Assembly: GCA_013792135.1 (NCBI GenBank)
Contig: VMSP01000065.1
Location: 46,912-110,911 of the forward strand
DNA from: Desulfocapsa sp.
GTDB taxonomy: Bacteria > Desulfobacterota > Desulfobulbia > Desulfobulbales > Desulfocapsaceae
DNA: 64,000 nt
Direction: 5' to 3'
Shown here: in pieces, positions 27,201 through 35,782 of the stretch
Position numbering within the stretch: the first letter of the stretch is position 1
Layout of the letters: every line of letters begins with the position of its first letter
The notes under the pieces: model-generated
The model's database searches: none
Seen by the model: only the letters and a program-made list of their open reading frames with translations
Told to the model about the DNA's origin: nothing
Program-made: the position numbers and the translations under genes

Positions 27201-27484
27201 CTGGACCGCGTCAACTGGCTCAGGAATTCTCCGGCAGAATCCTTATGGCCCTTGCCGCATGCAAAGGCGGCCGCTGCTGTCAGCGTGAGACCTATATCGC
27301 CCTCACCGAAACAGCCAGACTCTCAACTGAAATGCTTTCCGTATTCTTGCGGGCCGAGGCAGAACTCCACTGTGATCAGTATCTGCACAATAAAGAGTGT
27401 ATCCGAAAACAATGCCCGCTCTGGGAACAAAGGGCTCACATCACTGAAGAGAAGGCCATCCCCATGGCGACCTCATTTTCCTGA
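24245..27484 (+). CDS. PqqD-like / radical SAM / ArsM-like methyltransferase / DUF5714 fusion
   Basis: 1,079 residues. Residues about 15-105 look like a PqqD-type domain (GWKRIEHEGRAIYIQP...LVPSDYGDQLLQAL). A radical SAM domain follows with C125, C129 and C132 in CNLSCSHC, and FTGGEPF. Its C-terminal part resembles a SPASM region without the usual cysteines, then has the phrase IGGGDTDHSF. Residues about 520-740 are an arsenite-methyltransferase-like domain: YGCGSP (C545), VDLGSGSGVECF, ISNCVINLSPDK (C637) and ECLGGAM (C687), the three cysteines that bind As(III) in ArsM. Next comes the ArsM-type tail VIYRGPY, lacking its usual cysteine. A cysteine-rich DUF5714 domain starts at C838. The substrate is unknown; metalloid methylation is the obvious hypothesis. 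Confidence 0.85.
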   Translation: MTIANLSIPSRRGNSPQGWKRIEHEGRAIYIQPETPDWLVPSDYGDQLLQALAGAESLADAVKNLRNTFPHTASEAPDNEHHLLLELDRLRQVLNISRQKGYAGRGKELTLDRLKECWFHLTDRCNLSCSHCLFASSPSKSRTLPREQLDSGSRQALELGCRLFYFTGGEPFLYPDFFPWLKLFLSQNPKVHAVILTNGMLLEKNIPLLQALDRLDRLHLQVSLDGLELTHDSLRGKGTYQQLLNNLTALQQAGIAFTLSIAVSQANVADLAKMVSQAVSIGATSIHLLYHFIRGKGSREQFIPPAEIFPYLLAAWQRAEQCGITIDNIESIRGQVFSTPGTRHDLPNSGWESLAIGPDGMIYPSPALVGLAETACGDLTQGLATVWQTSPVLTTLRNASLIDSPQYHNNPLKFLIGGGDTDHSFLTGGEWVGHDPYVELYEKIALHLISRQADQVQGQGCGTIALRMGDIRHDCPDPETAARSVTLTHCNCVISIATGHGHGQVREFYGQAALAANNDIVNPLAPAQDQADFIPDDSRKRSYGCGSPVTDANPQAGDTLVDLGSGSGVECFMAAAAVGMQGQVFGIDMTDEMLHLASASKQEVTARLGYDNVEFRKGFLEQIPLDNQCADIVISNCVINLSPDKRQTYREIFRVLKPGGRMVISDIITDTVIPPSIKNNVLYRRECLGGAMQQEELVAMLETAGFVAIHLVKRFPYRQVEGMDFFSLTYQAQRPAQKKKADANDTKPSMTVIYRGPYAAVSTESGVLLVKGRRTAIPASDLALLDDSVFILNEEGAVTNLVMTNSCCIPPSTTNTSTSYCSPPETTQTNTTRQSSGCMCCGEELHYFTEPRKMACHYCGRTRFADGCCTKEHFVCNRCHQENGLEVIKSICTTTKEQDLIGLLKLIRSHPSIPMHGPEHHAMIPGILLACYRNCGGAISSKEILTAINRGADVPGGVCGFWGACGAAIGIGIGIATIFSATPLTPGPRQLAQEFSGRILMALAACKGGRCCQRETYIALTETARLSTEMLSVFLRAEAELHCDQYLHNKECIRKQCPLWEQRAHITEEKAIPMATSFS

Positions 27485-27499
27485 AAGGAGTTTCAATCC

Positions 27500-28048
27500 A
27501 TGGCACAGTCACTGCGGGACCAATTTTTAAAAATGGGATTGGTCGACAAGACACAGGCCAGTCAGGCCAAAAAGACCACCTATAGGAAGAACAAAGAACA
27601 GGACAAAGGCCGCATTCAGAGCCCGGACGAAAACAAGATCCACGCTCAGCAGGCCCTGGTAGAGAAAAAGAAACAGGCCCAGGGTGCCAACCAGAAACAA
27701 CAGGAAGCAGCAAAAAAAGCCGAGAAGATCGCTCAGATCAGACAACTCATCACTACCAATCGTCTGCCCCTGAAAGATGGCGTCATTGCCTACCGCTTCT
27801 CAGACAGCAACAGGATAGCAAAGATCTTTGTGCCGACAAAGGAAATGGTAGACGGATTGAGCCGAGGGAAACTGGCCATCGTCAGAGAAAAAAACAGTTA
27901 TGCCGTAGTGCCGTCAACAATTGCCGAGAAGATACGGGAATGGCAGCCGGAGCTCATTGTCCTGGCTAATGCTGCGCAACAAGAATCGCAAGATGATCCT
28001 GACGATCCTTACGCAGCCTATAAAATTCCGGATGATCTGATCTGGTAA
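27500..28048 (+). CDS. DUF2058 (YaiL-like) protein
   Basis: 182 residues: MAQSLRDQFLKMGLVDK at the start, a lysine/glutamine-rich helix (about 20-80), then a small C-terminal domain with KIFVPTKEMVDGLSRGKLAIV. This is the YaiL/DUF2058 layout, described as nucleoid- or polynucleotide-associated. A good AAAGGAG site precedes it, and it follows the fusion gene by 15 bases, so the two may be cotranscribed. Function is not established. Confidence 0.85.
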   Translation: MAQSLRDQFLKMGLVDKTQASQAKKTTYRKNKEQDKGRIQSPDENKIHAQQALVEKKKQAQGANQKQQEAAKKAEKIAQIRQLITTNRLPLKDGVIAYRFSDSNRIAKIFVPTKEMVDGLSRGKLAIVREKNSYAVVPSTIAEKIREWQPELIVLANAAQQESQDDPDDPYAAYKIPDDLIW

Positions 28049-28122
28049 GAAATTACAAAAAGACAACACAATCTGATCCGGTGATGGATTTTGTTCTTTC
28101 TTTTTTTTCACCACTTTACGCT

Positions 28123-28128
28123 ATAATT
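28123..28128 (+). promoter_or_regulatory. Possible -10 element
   Basis: A consensus TATAAT lies 83 bases upstream of the DUF1566/GLUG gene in an AT-rich tract. No good -35 hexamer is found at 17 bases, so the promoter call is weak. Confidence 0.3.
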
Positions 28129-28210
28129 TTAGGGAGCATGTTCAATACGCTGCACTACAGGACTTGAATCCCTATGCGTACAATTCGAGAGAAAGAGAGA
28201 GGTAAAAAAG

Positions 28211-30928
28211 ATGAGCAAGAAAATCAAGTTACTAATGGCAGGTACCTACTCGCTGGCACTTTTTTGCATTATACCCTTTGTTCATATTTTATCAAACGTG
28301 GCCCATGCGGCCGGTACGGTTGATCTGCCACAAACCAGCCAAACTACCTGCTACAACGCCGATGGTACAGCGATCGACTGTGCCTTGACTGGCCAAGACG
28401 GCGATACACGCGCCGGTATGGAGTGGCCGCAACCGCGGTTCACCGATAACAGCGATGGGACGCTGACCGACAACCTTACCGGCCTGATCTGGTTGCAGGA
28501 TGCCAATTGTATAGATACGGTGGGCGGTATAAGCAGAGACAACGGATACGATGGACGACTCTACTGGAATGAGGCACTTACCTGGTCCAACAATCTTGCC
28601 TCAGGCAATTGTGAACTTACGGACGGCTCCAGTGCGGGGGATTGGCGACTGCCGAATATTCTCGAACTGGAAAGTCTGGTGAGCATCGATTACGGAAACG
28701 AATTATGCGGCGGGATAACATGTACCTCACCAGCAGTATGGCTCACAGCCCAAGGCTTTTCCAATATGGCTACCGGTGATTATTTTTCTTCGTCGACCGT
28801 GATACAAGAGGGTCAAAACGATCTTGCGTGGTCAGTTAACATGAGTTCCGTATACTTGTACATGGGCTTCAATCCCAAGGATTCATATTATAACCTTGTT
28901 GCTGTGCGGGGATCTTCGACAGGGCCGGCCAAGGTGTGGAGGACAGGACAGACCACCTGTTATGATATCAACGGTACTCTACTAGTGTCTTGTGCCGGGA
29001 CCGGCCAGGATGCGGATCTCCTGACCGGATCGGCATGGCCCGATCCACGATTCACCGACAATGGCAACGGAACTGTCACCGACAATCTCTCCGGCCTGAC
29101 CTGGCTGAAGAATGCCAATTGCGCAAATGGGACAAGAGACTGGCAAACCGCCCTTGACGATGTCGCCGGGCTGAATGCCGACGGTACGATGAACGGCAAT
29201 AACTGTGGTGACATCTCCAGTGGTGGTAGCCATCAGACCGACTGGCGCCTGCCCAATTCCAAAGAGATTCTGAGTCTCATCGATTTTTCCCATTATAATC
29301 CGGCCCTGCCGGCCTCTCACCCCTTTTCCAACCTGGTTACGTGGGGTGATTTATGGTCTTCAACCACCGCGTCCGCCTTGACTCAGGGAGCACTGAGGAT
29401 CGGCATGTATGAGGGCTATAGACAAGCAAGGTTAAAGAACGACACCAATTATGTCTGGCCCGTTCGCGGAGGAATCCTTCCCTCTCCCTTTGCTGGCGGC
29501 GATGGCTCAGAGGCCAACCCCTACCAAATTGAGACCGCTGCACAGCTTGATGCCGTGCGCGATTACCTCACCGCCCATTTAATCCTGACCGCCGACATTG
29601 ACCTTAATGTCGCACCGTACAGCCAAGGCGAGGGGTGGGAGCCGATCGGAACTTTTGACGCCCCCTTTACAGGTGGTTTTGACGGCAAAGGCCACTCCAT
29701 TGTCAACCTGTTGATCAACCGTTCCGATCAGGATTACATTGGTCTGTTTGGTAATGCAAGTAACGCCCAATTTTCCAATTTGAGCCTCCTGGTCAACATC
29801 ACCGGCAAGTCCCAGGTAGGCGGTCTCGTCGGTAATCTGGAGCCTGGTGCAATCATGGCTGTCCACATTCATGGTTCGGTTATTGGTACCGGGCATACAG
29901 TCGGTGGCTTGGCGGGTCGTATCCGGGAGGTCCCGATATCATCATCGCATACCATTGCAGTGGTGTCAGGAGGGAGTGAGACCTACGGAGGGGGCGCCGA
30001 TATTGGCGGGCTGGTGGGAAATGTACAGAACGATTCGTCGATCAAGGATTGCTCTGCGCAAGGCTCTATCAGCAGCACCGCCTTCCGTGTTGGCGGCCTG
30101 GCCGGAACCCTCTGGGCTTCCACTATCAACAGTTCCTATGCAACCGGTAGTGTTCTCGGTAGAGAAAGTGTCGGTGGCTTGATCGGCCATAATGGTATGA
30201 GTACAATTTCCGTTGCCTATGCGACCGGTAATGTCACTACCACCTCGAACGGCACGGGTAATTTCGGAGGCCTGGTTGGAACATCAGATAGTGGTGCGAG
30301 CATCACAGACTCGTTTTCGACAGGTGACGCAAGCGGTGTTGATAATGTTGGCGGCTTAATCGGGCGGCAAACTGCCGACAGCAGTGTATCCAACAGTTAC
30401 GCAACAGGTCACGTGATCGGCACAGCAAGTAATATTGGCGGCCTGATCGGTATTAACTATGGTGGTGCTGTCACCGCCTCCTACTACAACAGTGAAACCA
30501 GCGGTCAATCCGATACCGGCAAAGGCGAGCCGCGTACCACTGCCCAGATGCGGGCGGGTATAGCCTACGCTGCCGATGTAACGTATGTCGACTGGTTCGA
30601 GGCCGTTACACCCTGGAGTATAGGCACAGGATTCAACGGCGGCTATCCCTATCTGGCAGAGTTGCCGCGCTTCATGATTAGCACCAGTATCAGTGGCAGC
30701 GGCAGCGTCTCCTGGACGGGTGAGTATCCGCACGGGGCCACGGCCGAACTGCTCCTGACGCCCGACTCACATTGGAGCATCGACAGCGCCACAGGTTGTA
30801 GCGGCTCACTGACCGGCAATCTCTATACCACTGCTTCATTAACCGAAGAATGTACTGTAAGTGTCATCTTTAACAAAACTTTTCCCTGGATATTATTTAT
30901 GCCGGCCATACTCAGCAAAAAGCATTAA
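28211..30928 (+). CDS. Exported DUF1566/GLUG-repeat protein with FPW tail
   Basis: 905 residues. A signal peptide (about 1-33) is followed by two DUF1566 (Lcl) domains, about 40-240 and 245-430, each opening with a TCY motif, RFTDNxDGT(L/V)TDNL(T/S)GL(I/T)WL and DWRLPN. Residues about 440-780 contain GLUG-type repeats (VGGLVG, IGGLVG, VGGLAG, VGGLIG). Residues about 815-888 match the bacterial repeat with SGSVSW...GATAEL. The end is FPWILFMPAILSKKH, shared with two neighbours. It is most likely a surface or adhesive protein. Three cysteine pairs suggest periplasmic disulfides. Confidence 0.85.
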   Translation: MSKKIKLLMAGTYSLALFCIIPFVHILSNVAHAAGTVDLPQTSQTTCYNADGTAIDCALTGQDGDTRAGMEWPQPRFTDNSDGTLTDNLTGLIWLQDANCIDTVGGISRDNGYDGRLYWNEALTWSNNLASGNCELTDGSSAGDWRLPNILELESLVSIDYGNELCGGITCTSPAVWLTAQGFSNMATGDYFSSSTVIQEGQNDLAWSVNMSSVYLYMGFNPKDSYYNLVAVRGSSTGPAKVWRTGQTTCYDINGTLLVSCAGTGQDADLLTGSAWPDPRFTDNGNGTVTDNLSGLTWLKNANCANGTRDWQTALDDVAGLNADGTMNGNNCGDISSGGSHQTDWRLPNSKEILSLIDFSHYNPALPASHPFSNLVTWGDLWSSTTASALTQGALRIGMYEGYRQARLKNDTNYVWPVRGGILPSPFAGGDGSEANPYQIETAAQLDAVRDYLTAHLILTADIDLNVAPYSQGEGWEPIGTFDAPFTGGFDGKGHSIVNLLINRSDQDYIGLFGNASNAQFSNLSLLVNITGKSQVGGLVGNLEPGAIMAVHIHGSVIGTGHTVGGLAGRIREVPISSSHTIAVVSGGSETYGGGADIGGLVGNVQNDSSIKDCSAQGSISSTAFRVGGLAGTLWASTINSSYATGSVLGRESVGGLIGHNGMSTISVAYATGNVTTTSNGTGNFGGLVGTSDSGASITDSFSTGDASGVDNVGGLIGRQTADSSVSNSYATGHVIGTASNIGGLIGINYGGAVTASYYNSETSGQSDTGKGEPRTTAQMRAGIAYAADVTYVDWFEAVTPWSIGTGFNGGYPYLAELPRFMISTSISGSGSVSWTGEYPHGATAELLLTPDSHWSIDSATGCSGSLTGNLYTTASLTEECTVSVIFNKTFPWILFMPAILSKKH

Positions 30929-31079
30929 TCAGTGATTCTCCCGACAATGACGGCCACTCATATTCAAATAACAATTTTTTCAGAACTTCGATCAGTGAAG
31001 TAAACGTGAACACCTTTCCTTTCCAAATTACTCTATTATTCTAGATGTAGATTATCATCCCATTTCTACAGGAGGAGTT

Positions 31080-31388
31080 ATGAATTGTACACGTTATTGT
31101 ATAGTGTTTCATCTGACCTGGGTGTTACTGGTGCTATTCCACTCCCTCGGCTCTGCCGCCCAGCCGCTGATAACAACCAGGGGCAGCGTCGATTCCAGCG
31201 GCTCTCAAGGAGACTGGTCAAGCTTCGACCCTTCGATCTCGGCAGACGGACAATATGTAGCCTTCACCTCTAATACTACCAACCTGGTTGCCAACGATAC
31301 AAATGACACAGAAGACATTTTCGTCCGTGGCCCGGAAGAATTTCCGTGGATATTGTTTTTGCCGAGCATCATCGGCAAGAAGCGTTAA
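31080..31388 (+). CDS. Short exported protein: signal, one TolB-like repeat, FPW tail
   Basis: 102 residues behind a strong GGAGGAG site. Residues 1-27 are a signal peptide; residues about 45-82 (SFDPSISADGQYVAFTSN, TNLVANDTND, DIFVR) are one blade repeat of a PD40/TolB-like propeller. The last 15 residues, FPWILFLPSIIGKKR, nearly copy the tail of the upstream 905-residue protein. Full propellers need six or seven blades, so this is probably an in-frame collapsed relic, though all expression signals are intact. Confidence 0.65.
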   Translation: MNCTRYCIVFHLTWVLLVLFHSLGSAAQPLITTRGSVDSSGSQGDWSSFDPSISADGQYVAFTSNTTNLVANDTNDTEDIFVRGPEEFPWILFLPSIIGKKR

Positions 31389-31598
31389 GCGGTGGTTCTC
31401 TTAAAAATGGCCTATATTCATATCCTGGAGTCTGGAGTTTCGAATTTTAGAGAACAAGCGACTGAAACAGTTCTTTCGTAACGGCTCATAAAACCAAGAA
31501 AGTGATCGACAAAACTGGATAAAATTGTTCAATAACAATTTGTAATGGTTTCATACAAAAGAGTATCTACATAAAAATCAACGAAAGGGAGAGGGAAA

Positions 31599-31724
31599 AT
31601 GAGTGGACACGAGCATCATGAGGTAGTTGTGCATGCAGAGGATAATTCAATCAATATAAAGGTTGGTGTATTTTTGGTTATTGTCATTATATCTCTCTTT
31701 GTTATTGGCATGATCGGTTCATGA
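31599..31724 (+). CDS. 41-residue single-helix membrane protein
   Basis: The frame starts at ATG 31,599 behind AAAGGGAGAGGGA and ends at TGA 31,722. The product begins MSGHEHHEVVVHAED, histidine-rich and acidic, then a membrane helix (about 22-40, KVGVFLVIVIISLFVIGMIG). I do not recognise a family. The clean ribosome site and amphiphilic layout support a real small protein, possibly a metal-contacting subunit; that is inference. Confidence 0.6.
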   Translation: MSGHEHHEVVVHAEDNSINIKVGVFLVIVIISLFVIGMIGS

Positions 31725-31809
31725 AAATATCACCAAACTGGTGGATTGTGATTGGAGAAACCGTGCGGGGCAGTTTCCCGGACGGTTTCTTTGTTAGCAG
31801 GAAGTTTTC

Positions 31810-32508
31810 ATGAACAAGAAGAAAGTTTATGCCGTTGCCGCCGGGCTCAATCCCGGAATTTATGACAACTGGCCGGAGGCAGAGAAACAGGTGAAAGGCT
31901 ATGCCGGGGCCAAGTTTAAAGGCTTTACCGACAGAGCTGAGGCCGAAGCCTGGATCCAGAATCCCCAATACAACCATGCTCCGGCAAAAAAAAACGACAG
32001 CTCAAAAACGGTACCAACTGTCGTACCTCCACCCCGCGACGGGGAGATCAATATCTATACCGATGGGGGCTGCAGCAACAATCCCGGCCCCGGCGGCTAT
32101 GGTGCCATTCTCGTCTTTGACGGCAAAGAGCAGGAGATCTCCGGCGGCTTCAAGCTGACCACCAATAATCGCATGGAACTGATGGCCTGCATTGTGGCCT
32201 TACGCGCAGTAAAACAGAAGGAGAGACCGATCACCGTCTGCTCCGACTCCAGTTATGTGGTCAATGGGATCAATAAGGGCTGGGCCAGAAGCTGGCGGCA
32301 GCGAGGATGGATTAAATCGGACAAACAACCGACCGTGAACCCCGATCTCTGGGCTGAACTGCTGGAACTGGTGGAAGAGCTGGATGTCACCTTTTACTGG
32401 GTCAAAGGACACGCCGGCCACCCCCTCAATGAACGTTGCGATCAACTGGCGGTGGCAGCTTTAAAAGAAAAAAACCTGCCGGTGGATAAGGGATACCTTG
32501 GACAATGA
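31810..32508 (+). CDS. rnhA: Ribonuclease HI with N-terminal hybrid-binding domain
   Basis: 232 residues. Residues 4-50 form the RNase H1 N-terminal (viroplasmin-like) domain: [20 protein letters not shown]. The catalytic domain from about 77 has the four acids: D in [19 protein letters not shown] in NNRMELMA, D in VCSDSSYV, and D in NERCDQLA, with the usual H in KGHAGH. It degrades RNA in RNA-DNA hybrids. It overlaps srkA by ATGA. Confidence 0.95.
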   Translation: MNKKKVYAVAAGLNPGIYDNWPEAEKQVKGYAGAKFKGFTDRAEAEAWIQNPQYNHAPAKKNDSSKTVPTVVPPPRDGEINIYTDGGCSNNPGPGGYGAILVFDGKEQEISGGFKLTTNNRMELMACIVALRAVKQKERPITVCSDSSYVVNGINKGWARSWRQRGWIKSDKQPTVNPDLWAELLELVEELDVTFYWVKGHAGHPLNERCDQLAVAALKEKNLPVDKGYLGQ

Positions 32509-33494
32509 AAGATAGTGCATCAGATCCCGGGAAACATGCCTTTCACGGACTTACCCCGGACGTGATCATTACCCTGGCGGAAAAGAGCCTGGGAGCGCGC
32601 TGCACCAACCTCTGCCGCCCTTTGAACAGTTACATCAACCGGGTCTATGAACTTGAGTATGAAGACAGGACCGGACTGGTTATCAAATTTTATCGGCCAG
32701 GCCGCTGGTCTAAAAAGGGCTTGCTTGACGAACATGCTTTTCTCCTCGAACTTGCCGACCGGGAAATCCCGGTTATCGCCCCCCTGAAGATGACGGATGG
32801 CGGGACATTGGGCCAATACGGCAAGATAATGTTTGCCTGCTTTCCCAAATGCGGTGGCCGCAGTTTTGATGAATACTCAGAAGATCAATGGTTGGAGCTT
32901 GGCCGCCTTATCGGTCGTGTTCATGCAATCGGGGCCATACATCTTCCACAGGACCGGATCACCATGGTTCCTGACAGCTCCACCCGAACCCAGGTTGATC
33001 AACTGCTCTCCAGCTCTCTGATCCCGGCTGATTTATGTCAGCAATTTAAAGAACTGACCGACGCCCTGCTCAGTGAGATCACTCCTCTCTTTAACGCTGC
33101 CCGGATGATCCGTATCCATGGCGATTGCCATTTTTCCAATCTCATCTATCTCCCCGGTAAGTCCTTTTATATCATTGACTTCGACGACATGGCTGTAGGG
33201 CCGCCGGTCCAGGATTTCTGGATGCTGCTTCCCGGCTTGAAGGAAGATTCCTGGCGGGAGATCAATCTCTTTCTTGAAGGCTATGAAACCTTCATGAATT
33301 TCGACCAACGCAGCCTGGCACTCATCGAACCCCTGCGGGCCATGCGCTATATCCATTATATTGCCTGGTGTGCTCACCAGTTCAGCGAGGACGGGGAGTC
33401 ACGGGTGGCCCCCAATTTCGGCAGCCGGGAATACTGGCAGCAGGAGATGGGCGATCTGGCCGACCAGCTGGAACGCATCAGAAACGCCTCCTGA
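32505..33494 (+). CDS. srkA: Stress response kinase A (YihE/RdoA)
   Basis: 329 residues, APH-like kinase fold. Features include [17 protein letters not shown] at the start, [10 protein letters not shown], the catalytic loop [12 protein letters not shown] and the metal-binding [18 protein letters not shown], all typical of SrkA. It is a Ser/Thr protein kinase implicated in envelope stress survival. Translationally coupled to rnhA. Confidence 0.92.
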   Translation: MKDSASDPGKHAFHGLTPDVIITLAEKSLGARCTNLCRPLNSYINRVYELEYEDRTGLVIKFYRPGRWSKKGLLDEHAFLLELADREIPVIAPLKMTDGGTLGQYGKIMFACFPKCGGRSFDEYSEDQWLELGRLIGRVHAIGAIHLPQDRITMVPDSSTRTQVDQLLSSSLIPADLCQQFKELTDALLSEITPLFNAARMIRIHGDCHFSNLIYLPGKSFYIIDFDDMAVGPPVQDFWMLLPGLKEDSWREINLFLEGYETFMNFDQRSLALIEPLRAMRYIHYIAWCAHQFSEDGESRVAPNFGSREYWQQEMGDLADQLERIRNAS

Positions 33495-33849
33495 CAGAGC
33501 GTGAATATTCTCTGAAAAATATCAAAGCGGGGCTCAAATGTTACTGGAGACAGGTGAGATTGAAAGAAAAATCCAATAATTAAGTAAGATACACCCTTTT
33601 CTGCCCTCATGCAAAATGTGGTCTGTTTCAAATTTACCCAAGCTCGGAATCTGAACAAAACTTCAGTTTGTCTTTCCTTTGACCTTTCAATATTCAATCA
33701 CATATTATTGCAACACATGGAAATCAATCACAGATTTATGGAAAGGTGGCCTGCCCGGTGGACAAGGCAGGCCGGTTGGAAAATGGAATAGAGCTTTTTC
33801 TCATTCACCTTCATGGGCATCCTGATCGAGTTTCCAGGTTGTGATGGAG

Positions 33850-34260
33850 GATAAGCTATATAAAGTATGACCTGTTGAAGTGAGGGTGTGCTGTGGTGAA
33901 ACTGCTGTCGGCACCTGCGCTCGTACCGGAGTTGTTTGTCGCCGTAATTCGGAGATGGCAGGTAGAATCGGATAGCAGACCTGTCAGAGTCACGCTTACA
34001 GGCGTGGCCGAGAAACCAGTGACGGGGCTCTGGCCGCCGCAGGGGCCAGGCCAACCGTGCTGAAGCTCATATCATTGACGGCAACGGTTCCGTTCACATC
34101 GGTTGCCGCGGCGCGGTAATAAGGCCTAAAATGGTGGCCGTAACCCCGGTATCTATCGAACCCTCCACCGGACTCTGATTAGCGGTGACTGTAGATCCCT
34201 AGGCAAAAGGCAACCGGAATCAGGCAACCCTTGCAGTTGTCCGCAAACTGGTGTCCTACA
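33850..34260 (-). pseudogene. Decayed fibronectin/Ig-like repeat gene
   Basis: On the minus strand, three pieces in different frames look like adjacent Fn3-like repeats of surface proteins: STVTANQSPVEGSIDTGVTA, then YRAAATDVNGTVAVNDMSFS, and, after another shift, SDSTCHLRITATNNSGTSAG followed by ADSSFTTA. Stops and frameshifts separate them and no start codon or signal is seen. The rest of the 1.1-kb gap between srkA and the TIGR03032 pair (33,495-34,613) shows no gene; it contains a perfect 8-bp hairpin at 33,748-33,773. Confidence 0.6.
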
Positions 34261-34613
34261 TGTTGGCAGTAGATAAAAAAACAAAGCGGTAAGCGTCAGA
34301 GAAAAATATTGGTGAAATTGTAACCCGTCCGGTCAGATGGTGCTCCAAGGAGCGATTACTAAGCGCTTGCCTTCAAACCCACTGTATTGTAAGCTATTTT
34401 CTTTTAGTAATTGACGGTCGGGAAGCCCAGCTGCAGGATACAGAGGCAACTGCGTTGTCACTTTCACTGGCGTCACCTGAAGACGGATGCTGTTTCTGGG
34501 CCTTTCTGGGTGAGGTGATAAACGACATCACAAGGAGATTTCCCCTCGCTGACAGCTTGCTCATCAAAGCAATTATTTATCACTCTTTCACTTAGTAAAT
34601 AAATAGATACAGC

Positions 34614-35717
34614 ATGAATACTGAAGCAGCTCCATCTCCAGAATTTGAAATTATTGTCTCCCGTCATTTTGCTTCATGGTTAGCCGAGCAAAAGACTAGT
34701 TTGGCTTTTACCACACCGCCTCTCAAATTTTTCCTGATTGGTCTGAAACCTGATGGTCAGCTATCCATCTTTGAACGCACCTTTGATCGCTGCCTGGGGT
34801 TGGCCGTAAAGGATAACACCTTATACCTAAGCACACGCCATCAACTCTGGCGTTTAGAAAATTCTCTCTTGCCTGGACAACTTACGACAGATGGTTATGA
34901 CCGGCAATACATCCCTCGACTCACCCATACTACAGGCTTCCTCGGCATCCACGACGTGGCGATTGACAAAAACGGCCGGGTAATCTTTGTCAATACACGA
35001 TTTGGTTGTCTGGCAACCATTAGTGAACAATATAACTTCATTCCGCTCTGGCGCCCTCCTTTTTTATCCAGCATTATCCCCGGCGACCGCTGTCACCTCA
35101 ATGGGCTGGCAATGCGCGATGGCTACCCTGCTTATGTTACCAGCGTCAGCCAGACGGATGAGTTTGACAGTTGGCGCGACCACCGGCACGATGGCGGCGC
35201 TGTGACAGATATTGCAACGGGTGAAACGATAGTAAACGGTCTCTCTATGCCCCATTCGCCCCGTTGGTATAAGGGGCAGTTATGGATGACCAATTCAGGA
35301 GCAGGTCAATTTGGTCGGGTTGATCTGAAAAGTGGACGTTTTGAGCCGATCGCCTTTGCCCCCGGCTTTTTGCGCGGCCTCAGTTTTAGTGGCAATTACG
35401 CAATAGTCGGATCATCTAAGCCGCGCCATGGTAATCTTTATTCCGGTTTGGCACTCGATGATGAACTTAAGCGTCGAAATCAGGAAGCTCGTCTTGGTCT
35501 GTTTGTCATTGATTTGCGCACAGGCAAGATTGTCCACTGGCTTTTTATCGAGACCAGCCTGCGAGAGTTGTATGACGTGGTCACCTTACCCGGCGTGTGC
35601 CGGCCAATGGCGCTTGGTCTGGTGGACAATGACATTCAAAAAACCATTTTTTTCGACCCGAAAGGATTTGGATATAAACCAGCGCCACCTCCGCACCCCT
35701 CACAAGAAGAAAATTGA
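34614..35717 (+). CDS. TIGR03032 (DUF4915) family protein, first of a tandem pair
   Basis: 367 residues, no signal peptide. Family signatures: FASWLAEQKTSLAFTT, KFFLIGLKPDGQLSIFERTF, NTRFGCLA, DRCHLNGLAMRDGYPAYVTS, and FAPGFLRGLSF. The repeating strand pattern suggests a beta-propeller-like protein. Biochemical function is unknown; homologues often lie near tetratricopeptide or glycosylation genes. About two thirds of residues match the next gene. Confidence 0.85.
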   Translation: MNTEAAPSPEFEIIVSRHFASWLAEQKTSLAFTTPPLKFFLIGLKPDGQLSIFERTFDRCLGLAVKDNTLYLSTRHQLWRLENSLLPGQLTTDGYDRQYIPRLTHTTGFLGIHDVAIDKNGRVIFVNTRFGCLATISEQYNFIPLWRPPFLSSIIPGDRCHLNGLAMRDGYPAYVTSVSQTDEFDSWRDHRHDGGAVTDIATGETIVNGLSMPHSPRWYKGQLWMTNSGAGQFGRVDLKSGRFEPIAFAPGFLRGLSFSGNYAIVGSSKPRHGNLYSGLALDDELKRRNQEARLGLFVIDLRTGKIVHWLFIETSLRELYDVVTLPGVCRPMALGLVDNDIQKTIFFDPKGFGYKPAPPPHPSQEEN

Positions 35718-35782
35718 GATTGAAACCTTGCGAGGGAGAGTAGTTACAAATCATCTACTAAAATTACCGAGAATTTTCCATC

